52,051 nt of DNA from Chromatiales bacterium. Its GTDB lineage: Bacteria; Pseudomonadota; Gammaproteobacteria; Steroidobacterales; GCA-2729495. The notes beneath the pieces were generated by a model. It had not been told where the DNA came from. It searched no databases and was given only the letters and a program-made list of their open reading frames with translations. The position numbers and the translations under genes are program-made. Where the stretch lies: positions 1 to 52,051 of the forward strand of contig NZCC01000035.1 in assembly GCA_002688175.1 (NCBI GenBank), given 5' to 3'. Below are positions 34,701 to 45,727 of this stretch, in pieces (the stretch's first letter is position 1; each line of letters opens with the position of its first letter).

Positions 34701-36293
34701 ATGCCCCACACGCAGCCCCGGCACTTGTATATTTCTCTGTGCCTGCTTACAGCCCTTGTTATTACCACTGGCGGAGTTGTTGCCCAGGGGTTTGACCCCA
34801 GTAAGATTAATTGGGAAGCACTCAGCAAAATACCCATGCATGATGGCTTCATTAAGCAATTTAATGAGCAGTGTGCAGCGTGTCATGGCGAGGATCTGCA
34901 AGGTGCGCCACTCGGAACACCGCTCGTGGGTGTCGATCTGCGGCACGGCGACTCCGTAAAGGAAATTGCCCTGAGTATCTCGAACGGCTTCTCGGAAACA
35001 GGTATGCCCGCCTGGAGAGAAACGTTAGATGAAACTAAGATCTGGAACCTGGCACTCTATGTGGCGGAACAACGCCAGGGAACGACCATACTCGATAAAC
35101 GAGCCGACATTCCATTAATCGTTCCCGAGGGTTCTATTGCAAGCGAGCGCCATGCCTTCCATATCGAAGTTATTGCCGAGGGCCTGGATCCAATGCCGTT
35201 CTCTATTGAGCCACTGCCTGACGGCCGTATTTTGCTGTCCGAACGAATGCGCGGCCTCAGTATCATTGCAACGGACGGCAAGCAATCCGACCCGATCAGC
35301 GGGACCCCGCCAGTTTACGACGACTCCAGTACTTTTCTTGGCCAGGTTCAGGGTTTAGGCTGGATGCTGGATGTTGCTATTCATCCACAATTTGAGCAAA
35401 ACGGATGGATCTATATTCACCACACGGATCGTTGCAGCGATTGCAATGAGCTCAGCCGCAAGGGCAATCAACCGGTCTCCATGAACAGGCTTATTCGTGG
35501 GCGTATCAAAGAAGGCAAGTGGGTCGATGAAGAAATAATCTGGCAGGCTGACCTCGAAACCTACACCAATACATCGGACCTGGCGTCCGGGGGGCGCATT
35601 AGTTTCGACGCTGAGGGCCATGTCTATATCAGCATTGGCATGAAAGCGCCGCTTGATTTTCTCGGTATTCAGGACCTCAGCCTCCCCTATGGCAAAATTC
35701 ACCGTGTGCATGACGACGGGCGCATACCGGCGGACAATCCCTTTGTTGATCACCCGGAGGCCATGAAATCTATCTGGACCTATGGGCACCGCAGCGTTCA
35801 GGGACTCGAATTTGATCCGCTGACACAACTGCACTGGAATACCGAGATGGGGCCGCGCGGTGGCGACGAACTCAACCGCCTGATCCCGGGTGGTAACTAT
35901 GGCTGGCCCGTCTTTACCAATGGGGTCAATTACGACGGCAGACCGGTAAATGTTGCCGGCAAGCTCGGTATCGAACTGGACCCGAAGGATGCCGAGTTTC
36001 CCGTTCTCGATATGACGCCTTCACCGGCAATTTCCAGTTTTATTTTCTATTCAGGATCTGAGTTTCCCGGCTGGAACAACGACATTATCGTCGGCACCCT
36101 GCGCGCAACCGATCTGCTTCGCATGGAGGTTACAGATAACAAGGTCAGCCACACTGAAACTCTGCTGAAAGACCTGGCCCGGTTCCGGGATATAGAAATG
36201 GGCCCTGAAGGTGAGCTATACGTGTTACTGGAAAATGCGTCTGGCTCGCTAATAATCCGGCTGCTGCCCGATGCTCCCAACGAAGATGGATGA
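34701..36293 (+). CDS. Cytochrome c fused to PQQ-type sugar (sorbosone) dehydrogenase domain
   Basis: A 530-residue exported protein: signal peptide (1-29, ending VVAQ), then a class I cytochrome c domain (heme motif C58-A-A-C61-H62, axial Met likely in GMPAW near residue 100). A glucose/sorbosone dehydrogenase-type beta-propeller follows (about 135-525), with typical segments such as LPDGRILLSERMRG, YGHRSVQGLEFD and HWNTEMGPRGGDELN. The order is cytochrome first, then propeller. It probably oxidises a sugar or alcohol in the periplasm with PQQ and passes electrons to the attached heme. PQQ dependence and substrate are inferred. Confidence 0.88.
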   Translation: MPHTQPRHLYISLCLLTALVITTGGVVAQGFDPSKINWEALSKIPMHDGFIKQFNEQCAACHGEDLQGAPLGTPLVGVDLRHGDSVKEIALSISNGFSETGMPAWRETLDETKIWNLALYVAEQRQGTTILDKRADIPLIVPEGSIASERHAFHIEVIAEGLDPMPFSIEPLPDGRILLSERMRGLSIIATDGKQSDPISGTPPVYDDSSTFLGQVQGLGWMLDVAIHPQFEQNGWIYIHHTDRCSDCNELSRKGNQPVSMNRLIRGRIKEGKWVDEEIIWQADLETYTNTSDLASGGRISFDAEGHVYISIGMKAPLDFLGIQDLSLPYGKIHRVHDDGRIPADNPFVDHPEAMKSIWTYGHRSVQGLEFDPLTQLHWNTEMGPRGGDELNRLIPGGNYGWPVFTNGVNYDGRPVNVAGKLGIELDPKDAEFPVLDMTPSPAISSFIFYSGSEFPGWNNDIIVGTLRATDLLRMEVTDNKVSHTETLLKDLARFRDIEMGPEGELYVLLENASGSLIIRLLPDAPNEDG

Positions 36294-36335
36294 ATACCCG
36301 GATATATTGATAAGCAGGCTCGTTAATTTAACAAC

Positions 36336-36536
36336 CTATTTCTTCAGATAACGTAAACCGATACAAATCAGTATCGCCGGAATGGCTGAGAGCACCAGGG
36401 CGGTAACGATTGTATTCCAGACACCAAGGTTATCCATAATATGCTTACTCTCAAAATATCGAAAAGCCAGGAAAACCGGTACAAATACAATTGCCCAAAC
36501 GAAAAAAAACTGGTTGCCAAATGTTTGCTTACTCAT
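36336..36536 (-). CDS. Small two-TM membrane protein
   Basis: The 66-residue protein has two hydrophobic segments (about 9-28 and 42-62) and a basic C-terminus (RYLKK). No family is recognised. The start follows a weak GAG ribosome binding site, and it lies opposite the dehydrogenase gene. Probably real but of unknown function. Confidence 0.5.
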   Translation of the reverse strand: MSKQTFGNQFFFVWAIVFVPVFLAFRYFESKHIMDNLGVWNTIVTALVLSAIPAILICIGLRYLKK

Positions 36537-36752
36537 GTCACAACTCTATATAACCGGTCGATTGATTCAACAGCTTTCATATACCCCAGAGTAACCACGA
36601 ATTCCAGATTCCGCAAAGCCAAACGACAGGTTCCTGAACTGCTGTAATTTCAGCAAATCCCTCGAAAGGATTGAATATCAATGGGATACAGAAACCTCGT
36701 ACTGCTGAAACCGGCCGATACGGACTCCTTTTGACAGCGCATCGCCGCACAC

Positions 36753-36778
36753 AAAAAAGCCGGGTATTGCCCGGCTTT
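36753..36778 (-). terminator. Intrinsic terminator of the alpha operon
   Basis: Read on the minus strand, AAAGCCGGG pairs with CCCGGCTTT across a 5-base loop (stem 56-64 and 70-78), followed by six T residues (complement of 36753-36758). It lies 25 bp downstream of the rplQ stop. Confidence 0.9.
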
Positions 36779-36802
36779 CTCTAATCACACAGACCGCTCT
36801 GG

Positions 36803-37180
36803 TTACTCTACTGACGTTGCCTCAGGCTGATCAAGCAGTCGTACAAGCGCCATCGGCGCTGAATCTCCGGGGCGAAAGCCAATCTTCAGGATTCGCAGGT
36901 AGCCTCCCGGACGATCCTTGAAGCGTGGACCCAGTTCGTTGAACAACTTACCTACCGAACGATTGTCGCGCAGTCGATCAAATGCCAGCCGCCGCCGGGC
37001 AACACCGTCGGTCTTGGCCATCGTGATCAGGGGCTCAACAACACGGCGCAATTCCTTTGCCTTGGGCAAGGTTGTGCGAATCGTCTCGTGCTGAATCAGT
37101 GATACCGCCATATTTTTGTACATCGCCTTGCGATGCGAGCTCTTTCTGCCGAGCGAACGGCCTGACTTTCTATGTCGCAT
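36803..37180 (-). CDS. rplQ: 50S ribosomal protein L17
   Basis: A 125-residue protein starting [20 protein letters not shown], the hallmark L17 N-terminus, with [20 protein letters not shown] in the middle. It is the last gene of the alpha operon, 33 bp downstream of rpoA, followed by a terminator. L17 sits at the exit-tunnel side of the large subunit. Confidence 0.98.
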   Translation of the reverse strand: MRHRKSGRSLGRKSSHRKAMYKNMAVSLIQHETIRTTLPKAKELRRVVEPLITMAKTDGVARRRLAFDRLRDNRSVGKLFNELGPRFKDRPGGYLRILKIGFRPGDSAPMALVRLLDQPEATSVE

Positions 37181-37213
37181 GGTTATAGTTCCTGCAAGTT
37201 TCCTTGCTTCTCG

Positions 37214-38212
37214 TTAGGCGGCCTGCTCATCTTCAGGCATGAGGCTCGGTGGCGGCCAGTTCTCAACACGCATACCGAGTGCCAGGCCATGACTCTCGAG
37301 GACTTCCTTGATCTCAGTAAGCGATTTCTTGCCAAGGTTTGGCGTGCGGAGCAATTCGACCTCAGTACGCTGAAGCAGATCACCGATATAGTTAATATTC
37401 TCTGCCTTCAGGCAATTCGCCGAACGAACCGTCAATTCGAGTTCGTCAACCGGACGCATCAGGATCGGGTCAATTTGTGACTCGACTTCAGCATCACTAT
37501 CATCCTGACCGCTGAGGTCGACAAAGACATCGAGCTGATCCTTAAGAATGGAACCGGCGCGCCGAATCGCTTCCTCAGGATCAATCGTACCATTCGTCTC
37601 GATATCAATGATCAACTTGTCGAGGTTCGTGCGCTGTTCGACACGGGCAGACTCAACAGTATAGCTGACCCGAGAAACCGGGCTGAATGTTGCATCAAGT
37701 TGCAGACTTCCAATCGTACCTGTCGTTTCTTCGAGATCCAGACGCTGTACAGCCGGACGGTAACCTCGGCCACGTTCAACAACCAACATCATCTTCAATG
37801 AACCGCTGCTGGTCAGGTTCGCAATGACGTGATCCGGATTGACGACTTCAATATCGTGGTCGCGAGCAATATCTCCCGCTGTTACCGGGCCCGGACCGGT
37901 CTTGAATAATGTCAGCTCGTCCCGTGACCGATTGTGCATCCGGATGGCAACAGATTTGAGATTCAACAAAATCTCAACGATATCTTCCTGAACGCCTTCG
38001 AGGCTCGTGTACTCATGCAAAACTGCATCAATATCAGCCTCGACAATTGCGGCACCGGGCATGCTCGACAGCAGCACACGCCGCAATGCATTACCCAGCG
38101 TATGACCGAAGCCACGCTCGAAAGGTTCGATGACAATCTTAGCCTTCGTCTCACTTTCCTGCTGAACCTTGACGGTACGAGGTTTTAAAAATTCTGTAGT
38201 CATTTCCTGCAT
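37214..38212 (-). CDS. rpoA: RNA polymerase alpha subunit
   Basis: A 332-residue protein with the N-terminal assembly domain (about 15-235, [19 protein letters not shown]) and C-terminal domain (about 250-320, [19 protein letters not shown]) that binds UP elements and activators. I chose ATG 38212 ([11 protein letters not shown]), which is 11 bases after AGGAGG at 38224-38229. An in-frame TTG at 38221 is too close to that site. It follows rpsD in normal alpha-operon order. Confidence 0.98.
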   Translation of the reverse strand: MQEMTTEFLKPRTVKVQQESETKAKIVIEPFERGFGHTLGNALRRVLLSSMPGAAIVEADIDAVLHEYTSLEGVQEDIVEILLNLKSVAIRMHNRSRDELTLFKTGPGPVTAGDIARDHDIEVVNPDHVIANLTSSGSLKMMLVVERGRGYRPAVQRLDLEETTGTIGSLQLDATFSPVSRVSYTVESARVEQRTNLDKLIIDIETNGTIDPEEAIRRAGSILKDQLDVFVDLSGQDDSDAEVESQIDPILMRPVDELELTVRSANCLKAENINYIGDLLQRTEVELLRTPNLGKKSLTEIKEVLESHGLALGMRVENWPPPSLMPEDEQAA

Positions 38213-38231
38213 TTCTATCAATGCCTCCTAA

Positions 38232-38855
38232 TTACTTGGAGTAAAGCTCAACAACGAGATTCTCGTTGATGTCTGGTAAAATTTCCTGGCGTTCGGGTAA
38301 TGCTTTCAAAACACCAGCCATTTTTTTCTCATCTATTTCCACCCAGTCCGGCAGACCGACCTGTGAAGCAATATCCAGCGCACTCTTGATGCGCATCTGC
38401 GACCTGGCCTTCTCACGTATCTCAACCTTGTCGCCAGGCGAGACCTGGCAGGAAGGAATGTTTACGACGTGATCGTTGACGACGATAGACTTGTGGCTAA
38501 CGAGCTGCCGGGCTTCGGCCCGGGTAGATGCAAAACCCATACGATAGACCGTATTATCCAGCCGGCCTTCGAGCAACTGCAGCAGATTTTCACCGGTCGA
38601 ACCTTTCTGCCGGGCAGCTGCCTTATAGTAATTCCGGAACTGACGTTCGAGAACGCCATACATCCGGCGCAGTTTCTGCTTTTCGCGCAACTGCAAACCA
38701 TAATCACTGAGTCGCCCACGGCGCTGACTTGCTGTCGACCCCGGCGGTGTCTCAAACTTGCACTTCGACTCAATGGGCTTAATACCGCTCTTCAGAAAAA
38801 GATCGGTTCCCTCGCGGCGGGCGAGCTTACATGTTGGACCTAAATACCTTCCCAT
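38232..38855 (-). CDS. rpsD: 30S ribosomal protein S4
   Basis: A 207-residue protein opening [21 protein letters not shown], with the S4 RNA-binding domain ([38 protein letters not shown]) and the C-terminal [11 protein letters not shown]4 nucleates small-subunit assembly and in E. coli represses the alpha operon. The S4 target mRNA structure near rpsM was not located here. Confidence 0.98.
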   Translation of the reverse strand: MGRYLGPTCKLARREGTDLFLKSGIKPIESKCKFETPPGSTASQRRGRLSDYGLQLREKQKLRRMYGVLERQFRNYYKAAARQKGSTGENLLQLLEGRLDNTVYRMGFASTRAEARQLVSHKSIVVNDHVVNIPSCQVSPGDKVEIREKARSQMRIKSALDIASQVGLPDWVEIDEKKMAGVLKALPERQEILPDINENLVVELYSK

Positions 38856-38865
38856 ACTTCTTTCC

Positions 38866-39249
38866 TCAGACTCGGCGCTTCTTTGGTGGCCGGCAACCGT
38901 TATGCGGTATGGGCGTCACGTCTTCAATATTTAAAATCTTGAAACCGGCAGAATTTAGTGAACGGACAGCTGATTCACGACCCGGACCCGGTCCACGAAC
39001 CCGCACCTCCAGGTTCTTCATACCAACTTCCTGAGCTGCTTTGCCGGCACGCTCTGCGGCGACCTGAGCAGCGAAAGGCGTACTCTTGCGTGAACCACGG
39101 AATCCACAGCCACCTGCCGTTGCCCACGACACAGCATTACCCTGACGATCTGTAATCGTCACAATCGTGTTGTTAAACGTCGCGTGGATATGAGCGATAC
39201 CATCAAGGATATGCTTTTTAACCTTCTTGCGTGCTTTCTGTTCTGTCAT
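38866..39249 (-). CDS. rpsK: 30S ribosomal protein S11
   Basis: A 127-residue protein with [20 protein letters not shown] and the conserved end [18 protein letters not shown]. It binds the platform of the small subunit near the mRNA exit. The gap to rpsD is 10 bp and to rpsM 59 bp. Confidence 0.98.
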   Translation of the reverse strand: MTEQKARKKVKKHILDGIAHIHATFNNTIVTITDRQGNAVSWATAGGCGFRGSRKSTPFAAQVAAERAGKAAQEVGMKNLEVRVRGPGPGRESAVRSLNSAGFKILNIEDVTPIPHNGCRPPKKRRV

Positions 39250-39308
39250 TTTTAGCTTGCTCTCAATTCACTTCGGACTTTGCCAGCCCGTACAACTATT
39301 TATCTCTA

Positions 39309-39665
39309 TTACTTACGCACCGCACGACGTGGGCCCTTACGGGTACATGCATTGGTGCGGGTACGCTGACCGCGTAACGGCAGTCCCCGCCGGTGACGGA
39401 TGCCGCGGTATGAGCCAAGATCCATCAGGCGCTTGACGTTCATCGAAATCTCACGTCGCAGATCACCCTCAACCTCGAATTTAGCAACCGCCGTTCGCAG
39501 CAGTTCGACCTCAGGCTCAGTCAGGTCTTTGACCTTTGTATTCTGTGCTACGCCAGCCTCATCGCAAATCTGTTTTGATCGCGTTTGGCCAATGCCGTAG
39601 ATAGCCCTCAATGCAATTACCACGTGCTTTTGCAGTGGGATATTTATTCCAGCGATACGCGCCAT
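39309..39665 (-). CDS. rpsM: 30S ribosomal protein S13
   Basis: A 118-residue protein opening [26 protein letters not shown] and ending in the basic tail with [20 protein letters not shown]. It is the first alpha-operon ribosomal gene, 12 bp downstream of rpmJ, and contacts the head of the small subunit. Confidence 0.98.
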   Translation of the reverse strand: MARIAGINIPLQKHVVIALRAIYGIGQTRSKQICDEAGVAQNTKVKDLTEPEVELLRTAVAKFEVEGDLRREISMNVKRLMDLGSYRGIRHRRGLPLRGQRTRTNACTRKGPRRAVRK

Positions 39666-39677
39666 CTAATATTCTCC

Positions 39678-39791
39678 TTAGCCTTGACGCTGTTTGTGCC
39701 GCGGATTCGTGCAAATCACACGTACGACCCGGTTGCGGCGAATAATCTTGCAGTTTCTGCAAATTTTCTTGACTGATGCTCGAACTTTCAT
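39678..39791 (-). CDS. rpmJ: 50S ribosomal protein L36
   Basis: A 37-codon gene between secY and rpsM. The product starts [20 protein letters not shown] and ends RHKQRQG. It has the Cys-Cys-Cys-His zinc ligands ([12 protein letters not shown]) of the zinc-containing L36 form. It is 10 bp from secY. Confidence 0.97.
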   Translation of the reverse strand: MKVRASVKKICRNCKIIRRNRVVRVICTNPRHKQRQG

Positions 39792-39801
39792 ATCGAACTC
39801 C

Positions 39802-41145
39802 TTACTTGACCTGTCCGGCGCGGCCATAGCCCCGCAGGTTAGCCTTCTTCAACATGCCCTCGTACTGATGGGACATCATGTGTGACTGTAGTTGAGCCAT
39901 GAAATCCATGCTTACAACAACGATGATCAGCAGCGATGTGCCACCGAAGTAAAAGGGTACCCGCCAGTACAAAATCATAAACTCAGGCAACAGGCAGACA
40001 GACGTGATGTATATACCGCCCCAGAACGTCAGACGTGTTAATACCTTGTCAATATATTCGGCAGTCTGATATCCGGGCCGGATACCCGGAACAAAGGCAC
40101 CGGACCGCTTCAGGTTGTCGGCCGTCTCCTGAGAATTAAAGACAAGCGCCGTATAGAAAAAACAGAAAAACATGATGAACGAGGCATAGACCATGATGTA
40201 GATCGGCTGTCCCGGGGAAAGCTGAGCACCAAGAGTCTGCAACCAACCCCAGCCCTCATTCGTACCAAACCACTGCGCGATCGTGGACGGGAACAGGATA
40301 ATACTTGATGCGAAAATTGGTGGAATAACACCCGCCATGTTCAGTTTGAACGGCAAGTGTGTGGACTGCCCCTGCATCAGGCGCCGGCCCTGCTGACGTT
40401 TCGCATAATGCACCGTAATACGCCGCTGGGCTCGCTCCATGAATACCACGATTGCCGTGACAGCCAGGACCAGGAGAATCAGAATCAGTGCCAGTGCACC
40501 CGCCATCTCACCCGTCTCAACGAGCTGTAACGTACCGCCAATAGCCGGTGCCAGACCGGAAATAATACTGGCCAGAATAATCATCGAGATACCGTTGCCG
40601 ATACCACGCTCAGTGATCTGCTCGCCAAGCCACATCAAAAACAATGTTCCCGTCACCAGCGTGACCGCGGCCGTAAAGACGAAGTCAGGTCCGGGGGAGA
40701 TAACGACACCCTGATTTTGCAATGCGACCGTGGCGCCAATTGACTGAAATCCGGCCAGAAATACTGTGCCATAACGAGTGTATTGAGTAATCTTGCGGCG
40801 TCCGGCTTCACCTTCCTTTTTCAAGGCGGCGAGTGTTGGGACGACTACACTGGCCATCTGCATGATAATCGACGCAGATATATACGGCATGATGCCAAGT
40901 GCAAATATACTCAGACGACTCAATGCACCGCCGGAAAACATATTGAACATGCTCAGGATCGTACCGTCCTGCTGTTCAAAGAAACCCTTGAGCGCGACGG
41001 GGTCGATACCCGGTACCGGGATAAATGTACCAATACGATAAACAATCAACGCCCCGACAAGAAATAACAGGCGCTGGCGCAGATCGGAAAACCGGGCCGC
41101 TTCGCCCAGTGCCGCTGCAGGATTTACCAGCTTACTTTTTGCCAT
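39802..41145 (-). CDS. secY: Preprotein translocase subunit SecY
   Basis: A 447-residue inner-membrane protein with about ten TM segments. Signatures include [13 protein letters not shown] in the N-terminal region, [23 protein letters not shown], and the cytoplasmic loop with [14 protein letters not shown]. It forms the protein-conducting channel with SecE and SecG. It sits in its usual place at the end of the spc cluster. Confidence 0.98.
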   Translation of the reverse strand: MAKSKLVNPAAALGEAARFSDLRQRLLFLVGALIVYRIGTFIPVPGIDPVALKGFFEQQDGTILSMFNMFSGGALSRLSIFALGIMPYISASIIMQMASVVVPTLAALKKEGEAGRRKITQYTRYGTVFLAGFQSIGATVALQNQGVVISPGPDFVFTAAVTLVTGTLFLMWLGEQITERGIGNGISMIILASIISGLAPAIGGTLQLVETGEMAGALALILILLVLAVTAIVVFMERAQRRITVHYAKRQQGRRLMQGQSTHLPFKLNMAGVIPPIFASSIILFPSTIAQWFGTNEGWGWLQTLGAQLSPGQPIYIMVYASFIMFFCFFYTALVFNSQETADNLKRSGAFVPGIRPGYQTAEYIDKVLTRLTFWGGIYITSVCLLPEFMILYWRVPFYFGGTSLLIIVVVSMDFMAQLQSHMMSHQYEGMLKKANLRGYGRAGQVK

Positions 41146-41207
41146 GTATATCTCTCACCCTATATGCACGTCATAACGACCCACATAACTCAGACGCCTA
41201 TCACTAT

Positions 41208-41636
41208 TCAGTCTTCAATCGAGCCGCCGGCAGCTTCTATTGCCGCACGAGCACCCTTGGTAACAGCCAGGCCCTTCAGTTTTACAGCCTTGTCGATCGC
41301 CCCTGAAGCAATGACTTTGACCCGCTTGACTCGATGAGCAACGATACCGGCACTTTTCAGACTCAGCATATCGATAACATCGTCCTGCGGGATCGCCAGC
41401 TCATGGAGCCGAACTTCATCTGTATCTCCTCGCGTGGGAGATGCAAATCCTACTTTCGGCAAGCGGCGCTGCAACGGCATCTGGCCGCCTTCAAAACCAA
41501 CTTTATGATACCCGCCTGACCTTGAGCGCTGACCCTTCTGGCCGCGCCCGCAAGTCTTGCCCTGTCCTGCAGAGTGGCCGCGCCCAAGGCGCTTGGCAAC
41601 TTTGCGACTGCCTGGTTTTAACGTATTTAGTTTCAT
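41208..41636 (-). CDS. rplO: 50S ribosomal protein L15
   Basis: A 142-residue protein with the glycine/arginine-rich N-terminus ([20 protein letters not shown]) and the [20 protein letters not shown] core. It is coupled to rpmD by a one-base overlap. Confidence 0.98.
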   Translation of the reverse strand: MKLNTLKPGSRKVAKRLGRGHSAGQGKTCGRGQKGQRSRSGGYHKVGFEGGQMPLQRRLPKVGFASPTRGDTDEVRLHELAIPQDDVIDMLSLKSAGIVAHRVKRVKVIASGAIDKAVKLKGLAVTKGARAAIEAAGGSIED

Positions 41637-41824
41637 CAGGTCTCCTCGACCCGCAGTAAATACGACACTTTATTGATCATGCCGCGATTTTCCGGAGTAT
41701 CGATGACTTCCACAGTCTGGTGAATGCGCCGCAAACCAAGACCTGCCACACAAGCCTTGTGCGCCTTCAGGCGACCATGCTTGCTCTTAACCAGCGTAAC
41801 TTGAATTTTTTTTGCCGTAGCCAT
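41636..41824 (-). CDS. rpmD: 50S ribosomal protein L30
   Basis: A 62-residue protein ([33 protein letters not shown]) of the bacterial L30 type. It lies between rpsE (4 bp gap) and rplO (one-base overlap). Confidence 0.98.
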   Translation of the reverse strand: MATAKKIQVTLVKSKHGRLKAHKACVAGLGLRRIHQTVEVIDTPENRGMINKVSYLLRVEET

Positions 41825-41828
41825 GCTG

Positions 41829-42335
41829 TCAGCTCACAATTTCCGCGACCGACTTGCCACGCTTTGCCGCGATACGCTCAGGTGAAGTAACACCATACAG
41901 CGCATTAATAGTCGCGCGAACGACATTAATGGGATTACGCGAGCCATAACTCTTGGCCAATACGTTACGCACACCGGCACATTCGAAAACAGCTCGCATC
42001 GCACCACCGGCGATAATACCGGTACCATCTGATGCCGGCTGCATATAGACCTTGGTCGCACCATGCCGACCAACCATTGCGTAATGCAGCGTGTCTTTGT
42101 TCAGAGCGACGCGCTGCTGATTCTTCCTGGCAACCTGCATCGCCTTCTGGATCGCAACAGGCACTTCACGAGCCTTGCCGTAGCCAAAACCTACGTTACC
42201 GTTGCCGTCGCCGACAACTGTCAATGCCGTAAAACCGAACTGACGACCACCCTTGACCACCTTCGCTACACGATTGATGGTGACGAGTTTCTCGATCAGA
42301 TCGTCAGATTGTTGATTTCGTTGAACCCTAGCCAT
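41829..42335 (-). CDS. rpsE: 30S ribosomal protein S5
   Basis: A 168-residue protein with the double-stranded RNA-binding N-terminus ([40 protein letters not shown]) and the C-terminal [20 protein letters not shown]. It contributes to decoding accuracy. Confidence 0.98.
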   Translation of the reverse strand: MARVQRNQQSDDLIEKLVTINRVAKVVKGGRQFGFTALTVVGDGNGNVGFGYGKAREVPVAIQKAMQVARKNQQRVALNKDTLHYAMVGRHGATKVYMQPASDGTGIIAGGAMRAVFECAGVRNVLAKSYGSRNPINVVRATINALYGVTSPERIAAKRGKSVAEIVS

Positions 42336-42363
42336 GTTTGCCTAGCCCTGTAATAAATCCTGC

Positions 42364-42717
42364 TTAAAACTCTAATCCGTTCTCGCGAGCCGCTTCTGCC
42401 AAAGCCTTGACCCGGCCGTGATAACGAAATCCCGATCGATCGAAGGCAACCCGCGTGATGCCGGCTGCCTTTGTCTTTTCTGCAACCGCCTTACCAACAG
42501 CTGCTGCAGCTTCGATATTCCCGGTGTACTTGAGATCACCGCTAATATCCTTCAACACCGTCGATGCCGAGGCGATGACAGTGCCACCATCCGGCCCGAT
42601 GACCTGCGCATAAATATGGCGCGGCGTCCGATGCACCGACAAACGATGCGCACCGAGCTCCTTGATTTTGGCCCGGGTGCGACGCGCGCGGCGAATTCTG
42701 CTTTTACCTTTCTTCAT
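42364..42717 (-). CDS. rplR: 50S ribosomal protein L18
   Basis: A 117-residue protein with the basic N-terminus ([20 protein letters not shown]) and [20 protein letters not shown]. It binds 5S rRNA. It ends [25 protein letters not shown], as expected for L18. Confidence 0.98.
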   Translation of the reverse strand: MKKGKSRIRRARRTRAKIKELGAHRLSVHRTPRHIYAQVIGPDGGTVIASASTVLKDISGDLKYTGNIEAAAAVGKAVAEKTKAAGITRVAFDRSGFRYHGRVKALAEAARENGLEF

Positions 42718-42755
42718 AACCTTGTCCTGGGTCTGGTCGGTTTGATCAAACCCTG

Positions 42756-43289
42756 CTATTTCTTCTTCGCTTCCTTCAGAACAACACTCTCATCGGCATA
42801 GCGCACACCCTTGCCCTTATAAGGTTCAGGCGGCCGATACCGGCGGATCTCCGCAGCGACCTGACCGACTTTTTGCTTGTCGATCCCTTTGATAATAATT
42901 TCAGTCTGACTTGGTGTATCAATATCAATACCGTCCGGCACCTTATAAACGACAGGGTGCGAAAAACCGAGTGTCAGATCCAGCTTCTTACCCTGCGCCT
43001 TGGCCCTGTAACCAACTCCAACCAGTGCAAGCTTACGTTCGTAACCATCTGTGACGCCGGTCAGCATATTGTTGATCAATGCACGAGTCGTACCCGCTAT
43101 TGCCGATGAAAAGCGTGAACCGGAGCGTGGCTTAACACTGGCAACACCGTCTTCGACAGATATTTCGACCTCGGAGTTGACCGTCATCATCAACTCACCT
43201 TTCGGCCCCTTTATCTTCAACACGTCAGAGGTTTGATTGAAATCTACCCCTTTCGGCAAAGGCAATGGCCTTTTTGCGATTCTGGACAT
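42756..43289 (-). CDS. rplF: 50S ribosomal protein L6
   Basis: A 177-residue protein with two L6 repeats ([35 protein letters not shown]) and the C-terminal [19 protein letters not shown]. It ends in TAG, one of several true amber stops in this cluster. Confidence 0.98.
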   Translation of the reverse strand: MSRIAKRPLPLPKGVDFNQTSDVLKIKGPKGELMMTVNSEVEISVEDGVASVKPRSGSRFSSAIAGTTRALINNMLTGVTDGYERKLALVGVGYRAKAQGKKLDLTLGFSHPVVYKVPDGIDIDTPSQTEIIIKGIDKQKVGQVAAEIRRYRPPEPYKGKGVRYADESVVLKEAKKK

Positions 43290-43314
43290 GGCTAAACCTT
43301 TGCTAACATCTTAT

Positions 43315-43713
43315 TCAGGACACGACACAAATGACTTCACCGCCGAAACCCTGGCTGCGTGCAGCCCGATCGGTCATGAGGCCGTTAGACGTTGAAATAA
43401 TTGCCACACCGAGACCACCGAGTACTTTCGGTAACTCATCATTCTTTTTATAGATACGAAGTCCAGGCCGACTGACACGCTGAATCTGATCAATGACCGG
43501 TTTGCCCTCGAAATAACACAAATTAACAATAAGGTTTGCCTTGTTACCTTCAAGTTGCTCAACCTTGTAATCGCCAATGTAGCCTTCATCCTGAAGAACC
43601 TTGGCAATCGCTTCCTTACGGTGTGACGACGGCATCGTCACACTTTCAAATCCGACATTCTGTCCATTGCGGATACGCGTCAGCATATCGGCTATGGGAT
43701 CTGACATGCTCAT
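43315..43713 (-). CDS. rpsH: 30S ribosomal protein S8
   Basis: A 132-residue protein starting [19 protein letters not shown], with [20 protein letters not shown] at the C-terminus. In E. coli S8 regulates the spc operon by binding its mRNA near rplE. The first ATG is kept because E. coli S8 has the same MSM start. Confidence 0.98.
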   Translation of the reverse strand: MSMSDPIADMLTRIRNGQNVGFESVTMPSSHRKEAIAKVLQDEGYIGDYKVEQLEGNKANLIVNLCYFEGKPVIDQIQRVSRPGLRIYKKNDELPKVLGGLGVAIISTSNGLMTDRAARSQGFGGEVICVVS

Positions 43714-43790
43714 TTATTCAATCTCTCTCTTGGCATTTTCTCTTTTGGCAACCTATCCACTCAACAACATCAATTGGCTTCGCGCAGCGC

Positions 43791-44096
43791 TTACCAACTT
43801 GCCTTGCTCAACCCAGGAATGTTGCCCTGCATTGTTTCTTCTCTAAGCTTGTTACGTCCCAAGCCAAATTTACGGTAGTAACCATTTGGACGCCCGGTAA
43901 TTGCACACCGGTTCCGGAGCCGACTTGGGCTCGCATCACGCGGAAGCTTCTGCAGCTTCGCCACCGCTTCACTACGCTCCTCATCGGAACTAGATACACT
44001 CAAGATGATCTTCTTCAGCTCAGCTCTTTTCTTTGCGAAGCGTTTAACCGTCTTTGCTCGCTTACGCTCACGCTCCAACATTGATTTCTTAGCCAT
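43791..44096 (-). CDS. rpsN: 30S ribosomal protein S14
   Basis: A 101-residue protein of the long, zinc-free S14 form: it lacks the CxxC zinc motifs, and has [20 protein letters not shown] and the conserved end IPGLSKASW. It lies 77 bp upstream of rpsH, a wider gap than most in the cluster, with no clear signal in it. Confidence 0.98.
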   Translation of the reverse strand: MAKKSMLERERKRAKTVKRFAKKRAELKKIILSVSSSDEERSEAVAKLQKLPRDASPSRLRNRCAITGRPNGYYRKFGLGRNKLREETMQGNIPGLSKASW

Positions 44097-44113
44097 TCGG
44101 GTTTCCTGTCACT

Positions 44114-44653
44114 CTATTTCTTGAACGGAAAGTTAAACGCTTCGAGAAGCGCCATGCCTTCTTCATCATTGCGGGCACTCGTGGTGATCGTAATATCCAT
44201 CCCGCGCAATTCATCGATATGGTCATAATCGATTTCGGGGAAAACAATCTGTTCCTGAATACCCATACTGTAGTTACCCCGACCATCCATTGACTTGGGG
44301 TTCAGACCCCTGAAATCACGAATACGCGGGATTGAAATCGTAACCAGTCGGTCGAGAAACTCGTACATCCGTTCACGTCTCAACGTGACCTTACAGCCAA
44401 TAGGCATTTCCTCGCGCAACTTGAATGAAGCAACTGACTTACGCGCACGGCGCATGAGCGGTTTTTGCCCCGCAATCAACTCCATGTCATGCATGGCTTT
44501 TTCCATGACCTTGCGGTCGGCGATAGCTTCGCCCACGCCCATGTTTAACGTGATCTTCGTAATCCTTGGGATTTCCATCACATTCTTAAGCTGCAGCTTT
44601 TCCTTAAGCTGCGGCATGAGCGTGGTCTTGTATAGCTCTTGAAATCTCGACAT
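44114..44653 (-). CDS. rplE: 50S ribosomal protein L5
   Basis: A 179-residue protein ([60 protein letters not shown]). It binds 5S rRNA. It ends in TAG. Confidence 0.98.
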   Translation of the reverse strand: MSRFQELYKTTLMPQLKEKLQLKNVMEIPRITKITLNMGVGEAIADRKVMEKAMHDMELIAGQKPLMRRARKSVASFKLREEMPIGCKVTLRRERMYEFLDRLVTISIPRIRDFRGLNPKSMDGRGNYSMGIQEQIVFPEIDYDHIDELRGMDITITTSARNDEEGMALLEAFNFPFKK

Positions 44654-44676
44654 TGCTTTATCCGGTTAACGCCTTA

Positions 44677-44994
44677 TCAGACGTCGACCACCTCATTATT
44701 AGATTTGAAGAATCGCACCTTGCGACCATCTTCGAGCGTCTTGATACCTACCCGATCACCCTTCTCGGTAATGGGGTTAAACAACATGATATTGGATTGC
44801 TCCAGCGACATTTCCATTTCGATAATACCGCCCTGCACGCCTGCATTCGGATTCGGCTTCTGATGCTTCTTGACGATATTTACACCTTCAACAAGCACCC
44901 GACCATTGTCCAGAATGTTCAGCACAGTGCCTCGTCGACCCCGGTCACGACCGGTAATCACAACGACATCATCGCCTTTCTTAATCTTCTGCAT
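44677..44994 (-). CDS. rplX: 50S ribosomal protein L24
   Basis: A 105-residue protein with the KOW motif (IKKGDDVVVITGRDRGRRGT) and GIIEMEMSLEQSNIMLFNP. It is one of the first proteins to bind 23S rRNA. Confidence 0.98.
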   Translation of the reverse strand: MQKIKKGDDVVVITGRDRGRRGTVLNILDNGRVLVEGVNIVKKHQKPNPNAGVQGGIIEMEMSLEQSNIMLFNPITEKGDRVGIKTLEDGRKVRFFKSNNEVVDV

Positions 44995-45031
44995 GTCTCT
45001 CGACTCAATACTCTGGCTGGCGGCACTCGCC

Positions 45032-45400
45032 CTACAGGACTTCCGGTGCCAGCGAAATAATTTTCATAAACTTCCCGGATCGCAATTCGCGAGTCACAGG
45101 GCCAAAAATACGTGTGCCGATTGGCTCAAGCCGTGCATTCAACAACACTGCTGCGTTGCCATCAAAGCGAATCAACGAACCATCCTTGCGCCGCACACCT
45201 TTTCTGGTACGAACAACAACGGCGTTATAAACCTCACCTTTCTTGACACGCCCACGTGGGATTGCATCTTTTACGCTAACTTTGATGACATCGCCCACGC
45301 CTGCATAACGACGTTTGGAACCACCCAGCACTTTAATACACATGACGCGCCGAGCTCCGCTGTTATCAGCCGCGTTAAGCATTGTCTGCATCTGAATCAT
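45032..45400 (-). CDS. rplN: 50S ribosomal protein L14
   Basis: A 122-residue protein ([18 protein letters not shown], and the C-terminal [20 protein letters not shown]). It is the first spc gene and starts only 25 bp after rpsQ. That leaves little room for a separate spc promoter. It ends in TAG. Confidence 0.98.
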   Translation of the reverse strand: MIQMQTMLNAADNSGARRVMCIKVLGGSKRRYAGVGDVIKVSVKDAIPRGRVKKGEVYNAVVVRTRKGVRRKDGSLIRFDGNAAVLLNARLEPIGTRIFGPVTRELRSGKFMKIISLAPEVL

Positions 45401-45425
45401 GATCGAATACCGTACTTATTCCTGA

Positions 45426-45725
45426 TTACTGCGCTTCGGCGCGTTCCAGAACTTCGACCAACTGCCACGCCTTCCGCTTCGAGAACGGACGACACTCGGT
45501 GATCGAAACAAAATCGCCTGCATGGCAGGTGTTCTGCTCGTCATGCACCAGCACTTTAGTCGAGCGCCGCATGTACTTACCGTACAATGGGTGCTTGACA
45601 ACCCGTGAGATCATCACGGAAATAGTCTTATCCATCTTGTCACTAACGACACGCCCGGTCACAGTTCGAGACTTCGCTTCAGCTTTAGCTTCGCCCTGAG
45701 AGTCACTCTTTGTTACTTCTGTCAT
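45426..45725 (-). CDS. rpsQ: 30S ribosomal protein S17
   Basis: A 99-residue protein, with an acidic/Lys-rich N-terminal extension before the S17 core ([56 protein letters not shown]). It is the last S10-cluster gene. Confidence 0.98.
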   Translation of the reverse strand: MTEVTKSDSQGEAKAEAKSRTVTGRVVSDKMDKTISVMISRVVKHPLYGKYMRRSTKVLVHDEQNTCHAGDFVSITECRPFSKRKAWQLVEVLERAEAQ

Positions 45726-45727
45726 GA

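Noticed and set aside
34499..34852. A 252-residue version of the thioesterase
   Set aside because: The extra 118 residues show no domain character and include the divergent region. PaaI proteins are about 135 residues.
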